Positions 17,362 through 26,012 of a DNA stretch of 64,000 bases are shown in pieces. A program made the translations under genes and the position numbers. The notes beneath the pieces are model-generated. The model had not been told where the DNA came from, made no database searches, and saw nothing but the letters and a program-made list of their open reading frames with translations. The DNA is from Roseivirga pacifica (GTDB lineage: Bacteria > Bacteroidota > Bacteroidia > Cytophagales > Cyclobacteriaceae). The stretch covers positions 1,619,501 to 1,683,500 of the forward strand of contig NZ_FOIR01000001.1 of the NCBI RefSeq assembly GCF_900111145.1. The letters run 5' to 3'. How positions within the stretch are numbered: position 1 is the first letter of the stretch; each line of letters starts with the position of its first letter.

Positions 17362-17396
17362 GTATGACGTAAGAAGTAGGTAATAAGATGGATGTA
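17362..17396. repeat. Degenerate heptanucleotide tandem repeat
   Basis: Five imperfect 7-mers in a row: GTATGAC, GTAAGAA, GTAGGTA, ATAAGAT, GGATGTA. It lies between the divergent DUF4293 and truA genes. Confidence 0.5.
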
Positions 17397-17451
17397 TCTC
17401 TGTAATCAGACTTCCCGCGCTTTTACTAACTTGCGGCTTCATTAAAAAACA

Positions 17452-18216
17452 GTGCGCTACTTCCTCGATATTTCTTACAACGGAACAAATTACCACGGTT
17501 GGCAAATTCAGCCAAACGCCCACACAGTGCAGGCCGAAATTCAGTCAGCCCTCAGTAAGATGTTGCGGGCAGAAACTGCCATTGTAGGCTCCGGTAGGAC
17601 CGATACTGGTGTGCACGCCAAAAAGCAAGTCGCACATTTCGATGTGGTACAGAGTTGGGAACCCAGCCAGTTGACGTATAAGTTGAATGCCATTCTGCCC
17701 AATGATGTAGTGATAAACAAAGTACACTTGGTAAAGGATGATGCCCATGCGCGCTTCGATGCAGTAGAGCGTGGATATGAGTATTTTCTAAGGATGGAAC
17801 GGTCTCCTTTTGGCTTACAAGAATCGCTTTACGTGCCTTATAAGTTAGATGTTGAATTAATGAACCAAGCGGCCAGCAAGCTTATCGGTAAGCAAGACTT
17901 TGAAAGTTTTAGCCGAGTGAAAACCGAGGTTAATAATTTTATTTGCGACCTTCGCAAAGCTGAATTCATTTGGCGAGGAGACTTGCTTGTTTTTGAAGTG
18001 AAGGCCGACCGTTTTTTAAGAGGAATGATCCGTGCCTTGGTAGGAACTTTAATTGATGTGGGCAGAGGGAAACTAACTCCCGAAGATTTTGTTAATATCA
18101 TCAATGCGAAAGACCGAAAAGCAGCAGGCAAAGCTGCAGCTCCGCATGGATTGTTTTTAACTCAGGTTGACTACCCTGAGGATATCTATTTAGATTTTGG
18201 AGAAGGAAAAAGATAA
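17452..18216 (+). CDS. truA: tRNA pseudouridine synthase A
   Basis: A 254-residue enzyme that isomerises uridines 38-40 in the tRNA anticodon arm. The catalytic motif GSGRTDTGVHA places the nucleophile at D51, and the N-terminal DISYNGTNYHGWQIQ is characteristic. The start is GTG at 17452; MRYFLDISYNG fits the family N-terminus. The length is normal. The next gene, an ABC exporter, begins inside its 3' end (20-nt overlap), suggesting cotranscription. Confidence 0.96.
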   Translation: MRYFLDISYNGTNYHGWQIQPNAHTVQAEIQSALSKMLRAETAIVGSGRTDTGVHAKKQVAHFDVVQSWEPSQLTYKLNAILPNDVVINKVHLVKDDAHARFDAVERGYEYFLRMERSPFGLQESLYVPYKLDVELMNQAASKLIGKQDFESFSRVKTEVNNFICDLRKAEFIWRGDLLVFEVKADRFLRGMIRALVGTLIDVGRGKLTPEDFVNIINAKDRKAAGKAAAPHGLFLTQVDYPEDIYLDFGEGKR

Positions 18217-19972
18217 AATTAAAGGAGGGAATGTTGTTGACTTTCAGGTGCTGAGAAGACTGTTTCAGTTTGCTAAGCCCTATATCAAGCATTTCTACTT
18301 TCTTGTATTCTTAACCGTGTTTTTGGCGGTGTTAATGCCTATTAGGCCAATTTTGGTTCAAAAAGCAATAGACGAATACGTGCCTCAAGGCGATTATAAC
18401 GGCTTGGTTTTTATACTAGGGGTTTTGGTGGCCCACCTTATAGTGCTGGCTATAGTGCAGTACTCTCACACATACCTTTCTGGTTGGTTTGGGCAAGTAA
18501 TTATTCGCGACATACGCGTTAAGTTGTACAGGCACCTGTTGAGTTTAAAGCTTAAGTTTTTCGATAAAACACCAATCGGTAGGTTAGTAACCAGAAACGT
18601 TTCGGATATAGAAACTCTTTCGAACGTATTTAGCGAAGGAATTGCGGCTCTAATTGGAGACCTGCTGCAGCTGGTTTTCCTTATGGGGTATATGTTCTAC
18701 CTCGACTGGCGATTGACTTTAGTGAGTCTTTCTACACTGCCTTTGCTGATATTCAGTACCTACGTTTTCAAAGAGAAAATCAAGGTAACGTTCAATCAGG
18801 TAAGAAATGCCGTTTCGAATCTCAATTCATTTGTTCAGGAACATGTTACGGGCATGAGCATTGTGCAAATTTTTAATGCTGAAGAAAGAGAGTTCGATAA
18901 GTTTAAACAGATCAATTCGGAACACAAAAAGGCCCATATTCGCTCCGTCCTATATTACGCCATTTATTTCCCCGTGGCAGAAATTATTCAAGCCATAGCT
19001 ATTGGTATGGCGGTTTGGTACGGTGCCCGCGGTATGCTCGTAGGGCTTGATGCTGGGCCGGGTGTAATCATCGCCTTCATCATGTACATTCAGATGTTCT
19101 TCCGCCCAATCCGAATGATTGCAGATAGGTTTAACACCTTGCAAATGGGGATTGTGAGCTCGAACAGGATCTTTAAACTGTTGGATAGCGATGAGCATTT
19201 AGATGATAATGGAAGCTACGCACCAAAAGAGCTGAAGGGAGATGTTTCTTTTAAAAACGTATGGTTTGCTTACAATGAAGAAAACTATGTGCTGAAGGAT
19301 ATTTCTTTCGAGGTAAAAGAAGGGCAAACGGTGGCTTTGGTAGGCGCTACCGGTGCCGGTAAATCATCCGTCATCAATCTGCTTTCGCGCTTTTACGATA
19401 TTAACAAAGGGCAAATCACTATCGATGGTAGAGATATTAAGGACTTTGACCTTGGTGCCTTGCGTGAACGTATCGGAGTGGTTTTGCAAGATGTATTCTT
19501 GTTTTCCGATACAATTAAACAGAACATTACCCTCGGCAATAACAATATCTCTGATGAGAAGATAAGACAAGCGGCCGAGTTGGTGGGGGCTAAAAAGTTT
19601 ATTGAGCGTTTGCCGCAGGGCTACGATTACAACGTAATGGAGCGGGGATCTACACTTTCGGTAGGCCAGCGCCAGCTGATATCGTTTGTGCGTGCCATGG
19701 TTTACGACCCTAAAATCATTGTGCTTGATGAGGCTACTTCTTCTGTAGACTCGGAAACTGAAGAGTTGATCCAGAATGCTATTGAGGTGCTAATGAAAGG
19801 CAGAACGTCTATTGTGATTGCTCACAGACTTTCTACCATTCAAGGGGCAGATAAAATTATAGTGCTCGATAAAGGAGAGATAAAAGAGGTTGGTTCGCAC
19901 AAAGAACTGCTAGAAAAGGAGGGTTTTTATGCCAACCTATATAATATGCAATACAAAGAAGTAGTTGCCTGA
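18197..19972 (+). CDS. ABC exporter half-transporter, MdlB-like
   Basis: A 591-residue type IV ABC exporter: six TMs (about 20-320) and a nucleotide-binding domain. Walker A is GATGAGKSS, the signature is LSVGQ rather than LSGGQ, and Walker B is VLDEATSSVD with the catalytic Glu. This combination is seen in MdlB-type halves of heterodimeric exporters. The start is a TTG inside truA (MEKEKDKIKGG); no closer ATG suits the family N-terminus. It overlaps the next gene by TGATG. The likely partner is the convergent gene at 20522-22306. It probably exports lipids or hydrophobic compounds; the substrate is unknown. Confidence 0.9.
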   Translation: MEKEKDKIKGGNVVDFQVLRRLFQFAKPYIKHFYFLVFLTVFLAVLMPIRPILVQKAIDEYVPQGDYNGLVFILGVLVAHLIVLAIVQYSHTYLSGWFGQVIIRDIRVKLYRHLLSLKLKFFDKTPIGRLVTRNVSDIETLSNVFSEGIAALIGDLLQLVFLMGYMFYLDWRLTLVSLSTLPLLIFSTYVFKEKIKVTFNQVRNAVSNLNSFVQEHVTGMSIVQIFNAEEREFDKFKQINSEHKKAHIRSVLYYAIYFPVAEIIQAIAIGMAVWYGARGMLVGLDAGPGVIIAFIMYIQMFFRPIRMIADRFNTLQMGIVSSNRIFKLLDSDEHLDDNGSYAPKELKGDVSFKNVWFAYNEENYVLKDISFEVKEGQTVALVGATGAGKSSVINLLSRFYDINKGQITIDGRDIKDFDLGALRERIGVVLQDVFLFSDTIKQNITLGNNNISDEKIRQAAELVGAKKFIERLPQGYDYNVMERGSTLSVGQRQLISFVRAMVYDPKIIVLDEATSSVDSETEELIQNAIEVLMKGRTSIVIAHRLSTIQGADKIIVLDKGEIKEVGSHKELLEKEGFYANLYNMQYKEVVA

Positions 19973-20496
19973 TGAACAAAAAAACAATTACAGTTATTGG
20001 CATTTTGGCCATTGCCGCGATTACGGCTGGCTATATGTACTTGGGTGGTTTGAATAAAATCGATTACTCCGTTGAAAACATTTCGGATTACAATTTGGTA
20101 GGGGAGCACTTTCAGGGAAATGGAGATGACACCAAGATTGAAGAAGCCTTTATTAGAGCAAGAGGTTATGTGGAAGACGGTACACTCAATGGTGTTTTAA
20201 CCCTTGTGCACTACAATGATACTACCTTGGTAGATAAGGAAATCAAGCTATTTATTGGTGTAGCGCTGAACAAGGGAACTGCGAATTTGCCTGATGGCTA
20301 TCAACGCTTGACTATTCCGGCTAAGCGTGCTATGCGTGCAACAATTGAGGCGCATAATGTAGTTATGCCAAGCCCAGAAACTATTGAGGATAACCTGATA
20401 GAAAAAGCTGCTGAGTATGGTTTTAAACTTCAGGATTTTACAATTGAACAATACATTTCTGAGCAGCAACTGATTATTGATATGCCTGCTAAATAG
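19972..20496 (+). CDS. GyrI-like/effector-binding domain protein, membrane-anchored
   Basis: A 174-residue protein with one N-terminal TM or signal anchor (about 5-26). Residues 90-174 have the look of a GyrI-like small-molecule-binding (AraC effector-binding) half: LFIGVALN, a central strand, and the end strand YISEQQLIIDMP. It is translationally coupled to the upstream ABC half-transporter (TGATG), so it may sense or bind the exporter's substrate; this is inference. The fold assignment is tentative. Confidence 0.6.
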   Translation: MNKKTITVIGILAIAAITAGYMYLGGLNKIDYSVENISDYNLVGEHFQGNGDDTKIEEAFIRARGYVEDGTLNGVLTLVHYNDTTLVDKEIKLFIGVALNKGTANLPDGYQRLTIPAKRAMRATIEAHNVVMPSPETIEDNLIEKAAEYGFKLQDFTIEQYISEQQLIIDMPAK

Positions 20497-20521
20497 GTTA
20501 ATTGGAAGATCAATAATATTT

Positions 20522-22306
20522 TTATGCTTCCTCTTCCTGCTTAAGCTGTTTATCGTAAAGCTCTTTGTAAACACCGCCTGCAGCTAACAACGACTCGTTT
20601 GTGCCCTGCTCAATGATTTTGCCATCATCCAGCACTATGATTTTGTCTGCAAGTTTGGCTGACGAAACGCGGTGAGAAATGATAACCGAGGTTCTGCCCT
20701 TCATAATTCTTGCTAGGCTCTTTAAAATGGTGTTTTCCGTGTTGGTATCCACTGCACTTAAGGCATCGTCCAAAATCAATAGTTTTGGATTTTTCACAAT
20801 CGCTCGAGCAATTGACGTGCGCTGCTTTTGCCCACCCGATAGCGTGATGCCTCTTTCGCCCAACATGGTTTGGAAGCCCTCTGGGAAGTCATCAATGTTG
20901 TCATAAAGATCGGCATCTTTGGCGGCTTGAATGATCTGCTCTTTGGTGATGTCATCTCCGCCAAAGGCAATGTTGTTTTCTATTGAATCGGAGAATAGGA
21001 ATACATCCTGCGGCACATAGCCCATTTGCGAGCGCATGCTCGAAATGTCATAAGCTTCAATAGGTTTCCCATCAATTTTCACCCCTCCTTGAGTGGTGTC
21101 GTAAAGTCTTAAGATAAGGTTGGCAATGGTGCTTTTTCCGGAGCCTGTAGTACCAATTATGGCAATAGATTCGCCAGGGCTCACTTCAAAACTTACTTGG
21201 TCTAATGCTTTAATTCCTGAGTCGGGATAAACAAACGAAACGTTTTCGAACGCTAGTTTTCCAACAATGTCCACATCTAGGTTTTCGGTAGACTGAATGT
21301 GGTTTTCTTCCTTAAGAAATTGATTGATTCTTTTTTGTGAAGCCGCAGCCCGCTGAATAATACTGGTGATCCAGCCGAGTGCCGTTACAGGCCAAGTTAG
21401 CATGTTTACATAAAGCACAAACTCGGCAATGTTACCGTAAGTTATTTCGCCCTTAATCACCTTATTTCCACCTATATATATGGTTAGAATAATGCTTAGC
21501 CCGATAAGTGCCATAATTAATGGAAAGAACAGGGCGTTCACAAAAGTTAGTTTAAGCGACTTGTCCTTATATTCTTCGCTGGCAATGTTGAATTTGCGCG
21601 ATGAATCCATTTCGCGTACAAAAGCTTTGAGTACACGAATGCCCGAAAAGGCCTCTTGCACATGAGTAGAAAGGTCGGAAAGGCTCTCTTGAATTTCTTC
21701 AGACCGCTTGTTAATAATGTTGTTAACCAAATAAATGCTCACAGAAAGGACGGGCAGCGGTAACAAGGCGTAAAATGTAAGCTCAGCATTCACTCTTAGC
21801 ATTTCGTAAATCACCATTGGGAAGAGAATAAGCAGGTTAATGCCATACATAATGCCCGGCCCTAGGTACATGCGCACGCGTGTAACATCTTCCGAAATGC
21901 GGTTCATTAAATCGCCCGTATTGTTCTTTCGGTAAAAGCTAAGCGGCAGCTTTTGGTACTGGTCGAAGACTTCGTTTTTCAGATCGAATTCAATCTTTCT
22001 CGACATCACAATAATTGTTTGTCGAACCAGAAAGAGAAAGAAGCCACGGGTAAGTGCCATAACAATAATGAGCCCACCTAGAATTAAAATACCAGTTTCA
22101 AAATCATCAAATAGGCTACTGCTTATTGCCGAACCATCAGCAGCACGATAAAGCCCAAAACTTTCTGTCACATAATCGAGCGCATAGCGTACAACCCTTG
22201 CAGGCCAAACGGCAAAATAGTTAGATACTGCCAGAAAGATTATGCCCAGAATGAGCAGGAATTTGTACTTAAAAAGGTACTTGTTTAAGTGGCTAAGTTC
22301 TTTCAC
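20522..22306 (-). CDS. ABC exporter half-transporter, MdlA-like
   Basis: A 594-residue exporter with six TMs then an ATPase domain. Walker A is GTTGSGKST, the signature is a canonical LSGGQKQR, but Walker B is LILDDALSAVD, with Asp in place of the catalytic Glu. That substitution marks the degenerate-site subunit of heterodimeric exporters (MdlA, TM287 type). The MdlB-like half at 18197-19972 carries the complementary features. The genes are convergent, with the GyrI-like gene between them. The start at 22306 reads MKELSHLNKYLFKYK, typical of the family. Confidence 0.9.
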   Translation of the reverse strand: MKELSHLNKYLFKYKFLLILGIIFLAVSNYFAVWPARVVRYALDYVTESFGLYRAADGSAISSSLFDDFETGILILGGLIIVMALTRGFFLFLVRQTIIVMSRKIEFDLKNEVFDQYQKLPLSFYRKNNTGDLMNRISEDVTRVRMYLGPGIMYGINLLILFPMVIYEMLRVNAELTFYALLPLPVLSVSIYLVNNIINKRSEEIQESLSDLSTHVQEAFSGIRVLKAFVREMDSSRKFNIASEEYKDKSLKLTFVNALFFPLIMALIGLSIILTIYIGGNKVIKGEITYGNIAEFVLYVNMLTWPVTALGWITSIIQRAAASQKRINQFLKEENHIQSTENLDVDIVGKLAFENVSFVYPDSGIKALDQVSFEVSPGESIAIIGTTGSGKSTIANLILRLYDTTQGGVKIDGKPIEAYDISSMRSQMGYVPQDVFLFSDSIENNIAFGGDDITKEQIIQAAKDADLYDNIDDFPEGFQTMLGERGITLSGGQKQRTSIARAIVKNPKLLILDDALSAVDTNTENTILKSLARIMKGRTSVIISHRVSSAKLADKIIVLDDGKIIEQGTNESLLAAGGVYKELYDKQLKQEEEA

Positions 22307-22381
22307 GTTTCTACTAACAGCATCGTTTGGTTAAAGGTTGCCGCACAGTCTATAATCTTTAGTATATCTGGATTATTTGGT

Positions 22382-22389
22382 TACTTTTG
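22382..22389 (+). promoter_or_regulatory. -7 box of leucine dehydrogenase gene
   Basis: TACTTTTG matches TAnnTTTG exactly. Transcription starting a few bases later gives a leader of about 60 nt containing a hairpin (GCCCCTT/AAGGGGC, 22404-22410/22422-22428). It also supports the downstream ATG at 22457 rather than upstream starts. Confidence 0.55.
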
Positions 22390-22456
22390 CGGTCGGGGAA
22401 AAGGCCCCTTTCATTATGCTGAAGGGGCAAAAGTAAAGGAATTAGTATTAATAGTA

Positions 22457-23560
22457 ATGGAAGGAATTCAAGAAATGGAAAAAGTCGGAAGTATCTCGAT
22501 TTTCGAGGAGGCTTCTAAGCTCGGTCACGAGCAGGTGGTTTACTGCCACGATGAGGCTACCGGCTTAAAAGCAATTATCGGTATTCACAATACCGTTTTG
22601 GGACCAGCACTTGGTGGTACCCGTTTTTGGAATTATGCTACCGAAGAGGAAGCTGCAATTGATGTTTTGCGCCTTTCGCGTGGTATGACGTACAAGGCTG
22701 CCATCTCTGGCCTAAATTTAGGTGGAGGTAAAGCCGTGATTATTGGCGACCCGGCCAAGTTGAAAAATGAAGCCTTCCTGAGAAGGTTCGGTAAGTTTGT
22801 AAATAGCCTGAATGGCAAGTACATCACTGCCGAAGATATGAACATGAAAACCTCCGATATGCAGTATATCGGTATGGAAACCAAGCATGTTACTGGTTTG
22901 CCTGTAGAAATGGGCGGAAGTGGCGACCCTTCGCCAGTTACAGCCTATGGTGTTTATATGGGTATGAAAGCTTCAGCCAAAAAGGGCTTTGGTTCAGATT
23001 CATTAGAAGGTAAAAAAATCTCCGTACAAGGTGTTGGCCAAGTAGGTATGTACTTGGTAGAGCACTTGGTTAAAGAAGGCGCTAAGGTATTTATTACCGA
23101 TATTAACGAAGAGCGTTTGGTAAAGGTGTCGGCCAATACTGGTGCTACCGTAGTTGGTATGGACGAAATCTATGACCTTGATGTAGATATTTACGCACCA
23201 TGCGCTATGGGGGCAACCCTAAACGATGCTACGCTCAACAGAATTAAGGCGCCAGTAATTACCGGAGCAGCTAATAACCAATTGGCTAATGAGCGTATTC
23301 ACGGGCAAATGCTTTTAGATAAAGGCATTACTTACGCACCAGATTTTGTGGTAAATGCGGGTGGAATTATTAATATTTCGTCTGAATTGGCCGGAGCTTA
23401 CAACAAAGATTTGGCTTACGCGTGGACCGAAAAAATATACGATACAACGCTTAATATTTTGAATAAAGCGGAAGCTGAGAACATTCCTGCACAAGACGCA
23501 GCAATGAAATTAGCTGAAAAACGCATAGAAGATGTAGGTAGAGTAAAACTATCCATCTAA
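22457..23560 (+). CDS. Leucine (Glu/Leu/Phe/Val) dehydrogenase
   Basis: A 367-residue NAD-dependent amino acid dehydrogenase that oxidatively deaminates branched-chain amino acids to 2-oxo acids. The catalytic lysines are K80 (GMTYK) and K92 (LNLGGGKAVI), with the same 12-residue spacing as K68/K80 of Bacillus leucine dehydrogenase. The Rossmann fingerprint is VQGVGQVGMYL. The frame is open upstream, but the promoter box at 22382 and the family N-terminus favour ATG 22457 (M7 is an alternative). Small hydrophobic side-chain specificity is inferred from the family. It heads the run of genes ending with coaE. Confidence 0.92.
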   Translation: MEGIQEMEKVGSISIFEEASKLGHEQVVYCHDEATGLKAIIGIHNTVLGPALGGTRFWNYATEEEAAIDVLRLSRGMTYKAAISGLNLGGGKAVIIGDPAKLKNEAFLRRFGKFVNSLNGKYITAEDMNMKTSDMQYIGMETKHVTGLPVEMGGSGDPSPVTAYGVYMGMKASAKKGFGSDSLEGKKISVQGVGQVGMYLVEHLVKEGAKVFITDINEERLVKVSANTGATVVGMDEIYDLDVDIYAPCAMGATLNDATLNRIKAPVITGAANNQLANERIHGQMLLDKGITYAPDFVVNAGGIINISSELAGAYNKDLAYAWTEKIYDTTLNILNKAEAENIPAQDAAMKLAEKRIEDVGRVKLSI

Positions 23561-23629
23561 CTTTATGGCTCGAAACGGAGGCTAAATCTGTTTCGAGCCA
23601 TTAAAAACTAACGATTTTACGAATCTAGT

Positions 23630-24808
23630 ATGCTCAATAGGAGATCTTTAAGGGTTAAAGCAATGCAGTCGCTCTTTGCTTATGGCCAATGCAAGGAGGC
23701 CAACTACAACATAGGGCTGGCAGAAATTGATGAGGCCTTTAAACCGGACCTCAATTCCATGGAGCCTCAAAATCATGAACTGCTTAAAGCCAATAAGCAG
23801 GAGGCGAAAGCGGTACTTTCTAACCAAGTTTTAGGAACACAATTACCAGAAGGCCTAACCATTTCGAAAGAGGCTGAAACAGTAGCCAAGTCGGTTTACA
23901 AAACATTTCTCAACAATTCTGCTAAAGACAAAGAGCGTTTAAAAAACGCCATGATTCTAGATGCAGAGTCTTTGACTGACTACTTTCTTTGGGCCATTGG
24001 GCTGTTAGTAGCTTGGAGCGATTTGGCTAAGACCGAAGCAGATAAAAAGAAGCGATTATCACCGGAACGTTTGCTTACTGGTGATTTCAACTTTCCGCAA
24101 AACAGAGTGACAGAGTATTTCCGCAAGTGTTCTAAACTTCAGGTAGCTTCTGTAAAAAAGAATGTGCAGTGGGAAGATGAAGAGGATAATTTGAAAAGCT
24201 GGTACAAAGACATCATCAAGAAAGATGAGACTTTTGCTGAGTACCGCAGAACCGCTAATCCTACTTTTGAGCAAGACAAAGAATTAATAGAACACTTAAT
24301 TAAGCAAGTCGTTTTTAAGACCGAAGTGATTCTATCTTTCTTTGAGGAAAAGGATATTCGTTGGGTAGAAAATAAATCTATTGTAAGGAGTTTGGTAACC
24401 AGAACCGTTCGCGATTTGGAAGAAGACTCTGATCCAAAAGATTTTGAACTGCCTGATTTTTCTAATAATTGGGAAGAAGACAAGGATTTCTTCGAACTGA
24501 TTTATGACAGTAGCATAGAAAATGATAAGGAATACAGCGAGATAATTGCATCTAAAACCAAAAACTGGGAGATAGACAGACTGGCTGTAACCGACCAAAT
24601 TATACTCAAAATGGCCATTTCAGAGATGCTTAATTTTAGAAGCATTCCTGTGAAGGTTACTATTAATGAGTATATTGAGCTTTCTAAAAACTACAGTACA
24701 CCTAAGAGTAAACAATTTATTAACGGAATCTTAGATGTGATCTCAAACGAATTCAAGAAAGATGGTCGTTTGAAGAAAACAGGAAGAGGATTGTTAGACA
24801 ACAAATAG
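23630..24808 (+). CDS. nusB: Transcription antitermination factor NusB
   Basis: A 392-residue protein of the long Bacteroidota NusB type. The C-terminal 110 residues are canonical NusB (DRLAVTDQIILKMAISEML, then IPVKVTINEYIELSKNYSTPKSKQFINGIL). The N-terminal 270 residues begin like NusB (MLNRRSLRVKAMQSLFAY) but have an extra acidic, helical insertion. It binds boxA RNA with NusE to prevent early termination in rRNA operons. Next in line is a YtxH gene 7 nt away. Confidence 0.93.
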   Translation: MLNRRSLRVKAMQSLFAYGQCKEANYNIGLAEIDEAFKPDLNSMEPQNHELLKANKQEAKAVLSNQVLGTQLPEGLTISKEAETVAKSVYKTFLNNSAKDKERLKNAMILDAESLTDYFLWAIGLLVAWSDLAKTEADKKKRLSPERLLTGDFNFPQNRVTEYFRKCSKLQVASVKKNVQWEDEEDNLKSWYKDIIKKDETFAEYRRTANPTFEQDKELIEHLIKQVVFKTEVILSFFEEKDIRWVENKSIVRSLVTRTVRDLEEDSDPKDFELPDFSNNWEEDKDFFELIYDSSIENDKEYSEIIASKTKNWEIDRLAVTDQIILKMAISEMLNFRSIPVKVTINEYIELSKNYSTPKSKQFINGILDVISNEFKKDGRLKKTGRGLLDNK

Positions 24809-24815
24809 AGAGATT

Positions 24816-25133
24816 ATGAGTAAAGGGTCTAGTAACTTATTTGCTTTTGTATTAGGAGCCGCCACCGGAGCTATTCTGGGCATTCTTTATGCTCCTGATA
24901 AAGGATCGAACACAAGAGACAAGCTGTCTTATCAGTTAGATAAGTACAAGCAGCAATTGGAAGATTTGTTGGAAGACCTCATTAACGGTAAAGTGGAGGT
25001 TTCTTCTATGGCAAAGGAAGAAGGGCAGAAAGTTGTTTCTCAGGCACGCCAAAAGGCAGAACAGTTACTGAGTGATGTTGACGACCTTATCGGTCAGATC
25101 AAGTCGACAGAATCGAATGAAATAACTGAATAA
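24816..25133 (+). CDS. YtxH domain-containing protein
   Basis: A 105-residue protein with an N-terminal hydrophobic, glycine-rich membrane segment (about 7-24, FVLGAATGAILGILYAP) followed by DKGSNTRDKL and an amphipathic coiled-coil. This is the YtxH/gas-vesicle-like family, associated with stress in other bacteria. The conserved place between nusB and the DUF1573 lipoprotein is typical of the phylum. No precise role is known. Confidence 0.85.
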   Translation: MSKGSSNLFAFVLGAATGAILGILYAPDKGSNTRDKLSYQLDKYKQQLEDLLEDLINGKVEVSSMAKEEGQKVVSQARQKAEQLLSDVDDLIGQIKSTESNEITE

Positions 25134-25144
25134 AAACAATAACC

Positions 25145-25672
25145 ATGAAAACTAAACTAACTCTACTAAGTGTGTTGGCATGTGCGCTATTTTTAGCGTC
25201 TTGTTCCGATGCAGAAACTGAAAAGAGACTAGCTAACCTAGAAAGAAGGGTGAATCAATTGGAAAATGGCGGTGTGGTAAGAAATACCGTAACTCCAACA
25301 AGCACTCCTTCTGCTTCATCTATCGAAACTAATGTATCGGCTAAAGCTGCTTTTAAGTGGGACGAAACATTATATAACTTCGGTACTATTAAGCAAGGTG
25401 AAGTTGTTAACTATACTTTCAAATTTACCAACGTTGGTACTGAAGATTTGAGAATTCAAAGTACTTCAGCTTCTTGCGGTTGTACAGTGCCTCAGCACAC
25501 TAAAGAGGCTGTTCCTCCAGGTGGTACTGGCGAAATCGTGGTACGATTTGATAGCAAGGGTAAAAATGGTCAGCAGAACCCTGTAATTACAGTGGTTGCT
25601 AATACCAACCCTGCACAAACAAGATTAAGTTTAAGAGGCTTCGTTCAAGTGAACGCTGCCCCAGCTCCATAA
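25145..25672 (+). CDS. DUF1573 lipoprotein
   Basis: A 175-residue lipoprotein: lipobox LASC with the lipidated Cys near residue 20, then a short coiled-coil (EKRLANLERRVNQLE), a Thr/Ser/Pro-rich linker, and a DUF1573 Ig-like domain (about 68-170) with TSASCGCTVP, a motif usual for this family. It is probably anchored on the inner face of the outer membrane. The function is unknown; it follows the YtxH gene by 11 nt. Confidence 0.88.
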   Translation: MKTKLTLLSVLACALFLASCSDAETEKRLANLERRVNQLENGGVVRNTVTPTSTPSASSIETNVSAKAAFKWDETLYNFGTIKQGEVVNYTFKFTNVGTEDLRIQSTSASCGCTVPQHTKEAVPPGGTGEIVVRFDSKGKNGQQNPVITVVANTNPAQTRLSLRGFVQVNAAPAP

Positions 25673-25679
25673 TTTAGGA

Positions 25680-26003
25680 ATGATTTATAGTATTTTATTA
25701 CAGGCAGAGGCGGCACCACAAGGTGGTGGATGGATGTCCCAACTAATACTTTTTGGTGGGATTGCGTTAGTGTTTTATTTCTTTATGATTCGTCCGCAGC
25801 AAAAAAAGCAGAAGGATCAGAAGAATTTTATCAACGAGATTAAAAAAGGTGATACTATTATTACCATAGGTGGTATTCATGGAAAGGTGCTTGCACAAGA
25901 CGATGAAACCGTAACCTTAGAGGTTGATAAAGGCACTAAACTTACTTTCGAAAAAACAGCTATCTCGCTTGAAGCGAGTAAAAAAATGGCCGACAAAAAA
26001 TAA
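25680..26003 (+). CDS. yajC: Preprotein translocase subunit YajC
   Basis: A 107-residue single-pass membrane protein: short periplasmic N-terminus, TM about 19-38 (LILFGGIALVFYFFMIRP), the conserved RPQQKKQK stretch, and a small cytosolic beta domain (GDTIITIGGIHGKV). It belongs to the SecDF-YajC accessory complex of the Sec translocon. No secDF is adjacent. It is in the nusB-to-coaE run with 7-nt spacing. Confidence 0.93.
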   Translation: MIYSILLQAEAAPQGGGWMSQLILFGGIALVFYFFMIRPQQKKQKDQKNFINEIKKGDTIITIGGIHGKVLAQDDETVTLEVDKGTKLTFEKTAISLEASKKMADKK

Positions 26004-26012
26004 CGGTCGTTA

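Noticed and set aside
17317-17523. N-terminal extension of the DUF4293 protein
   Set aside because: It overlaps truA and a degenerate 7-bp repeat and is not needed; the normal N-terminus starts at 17316.
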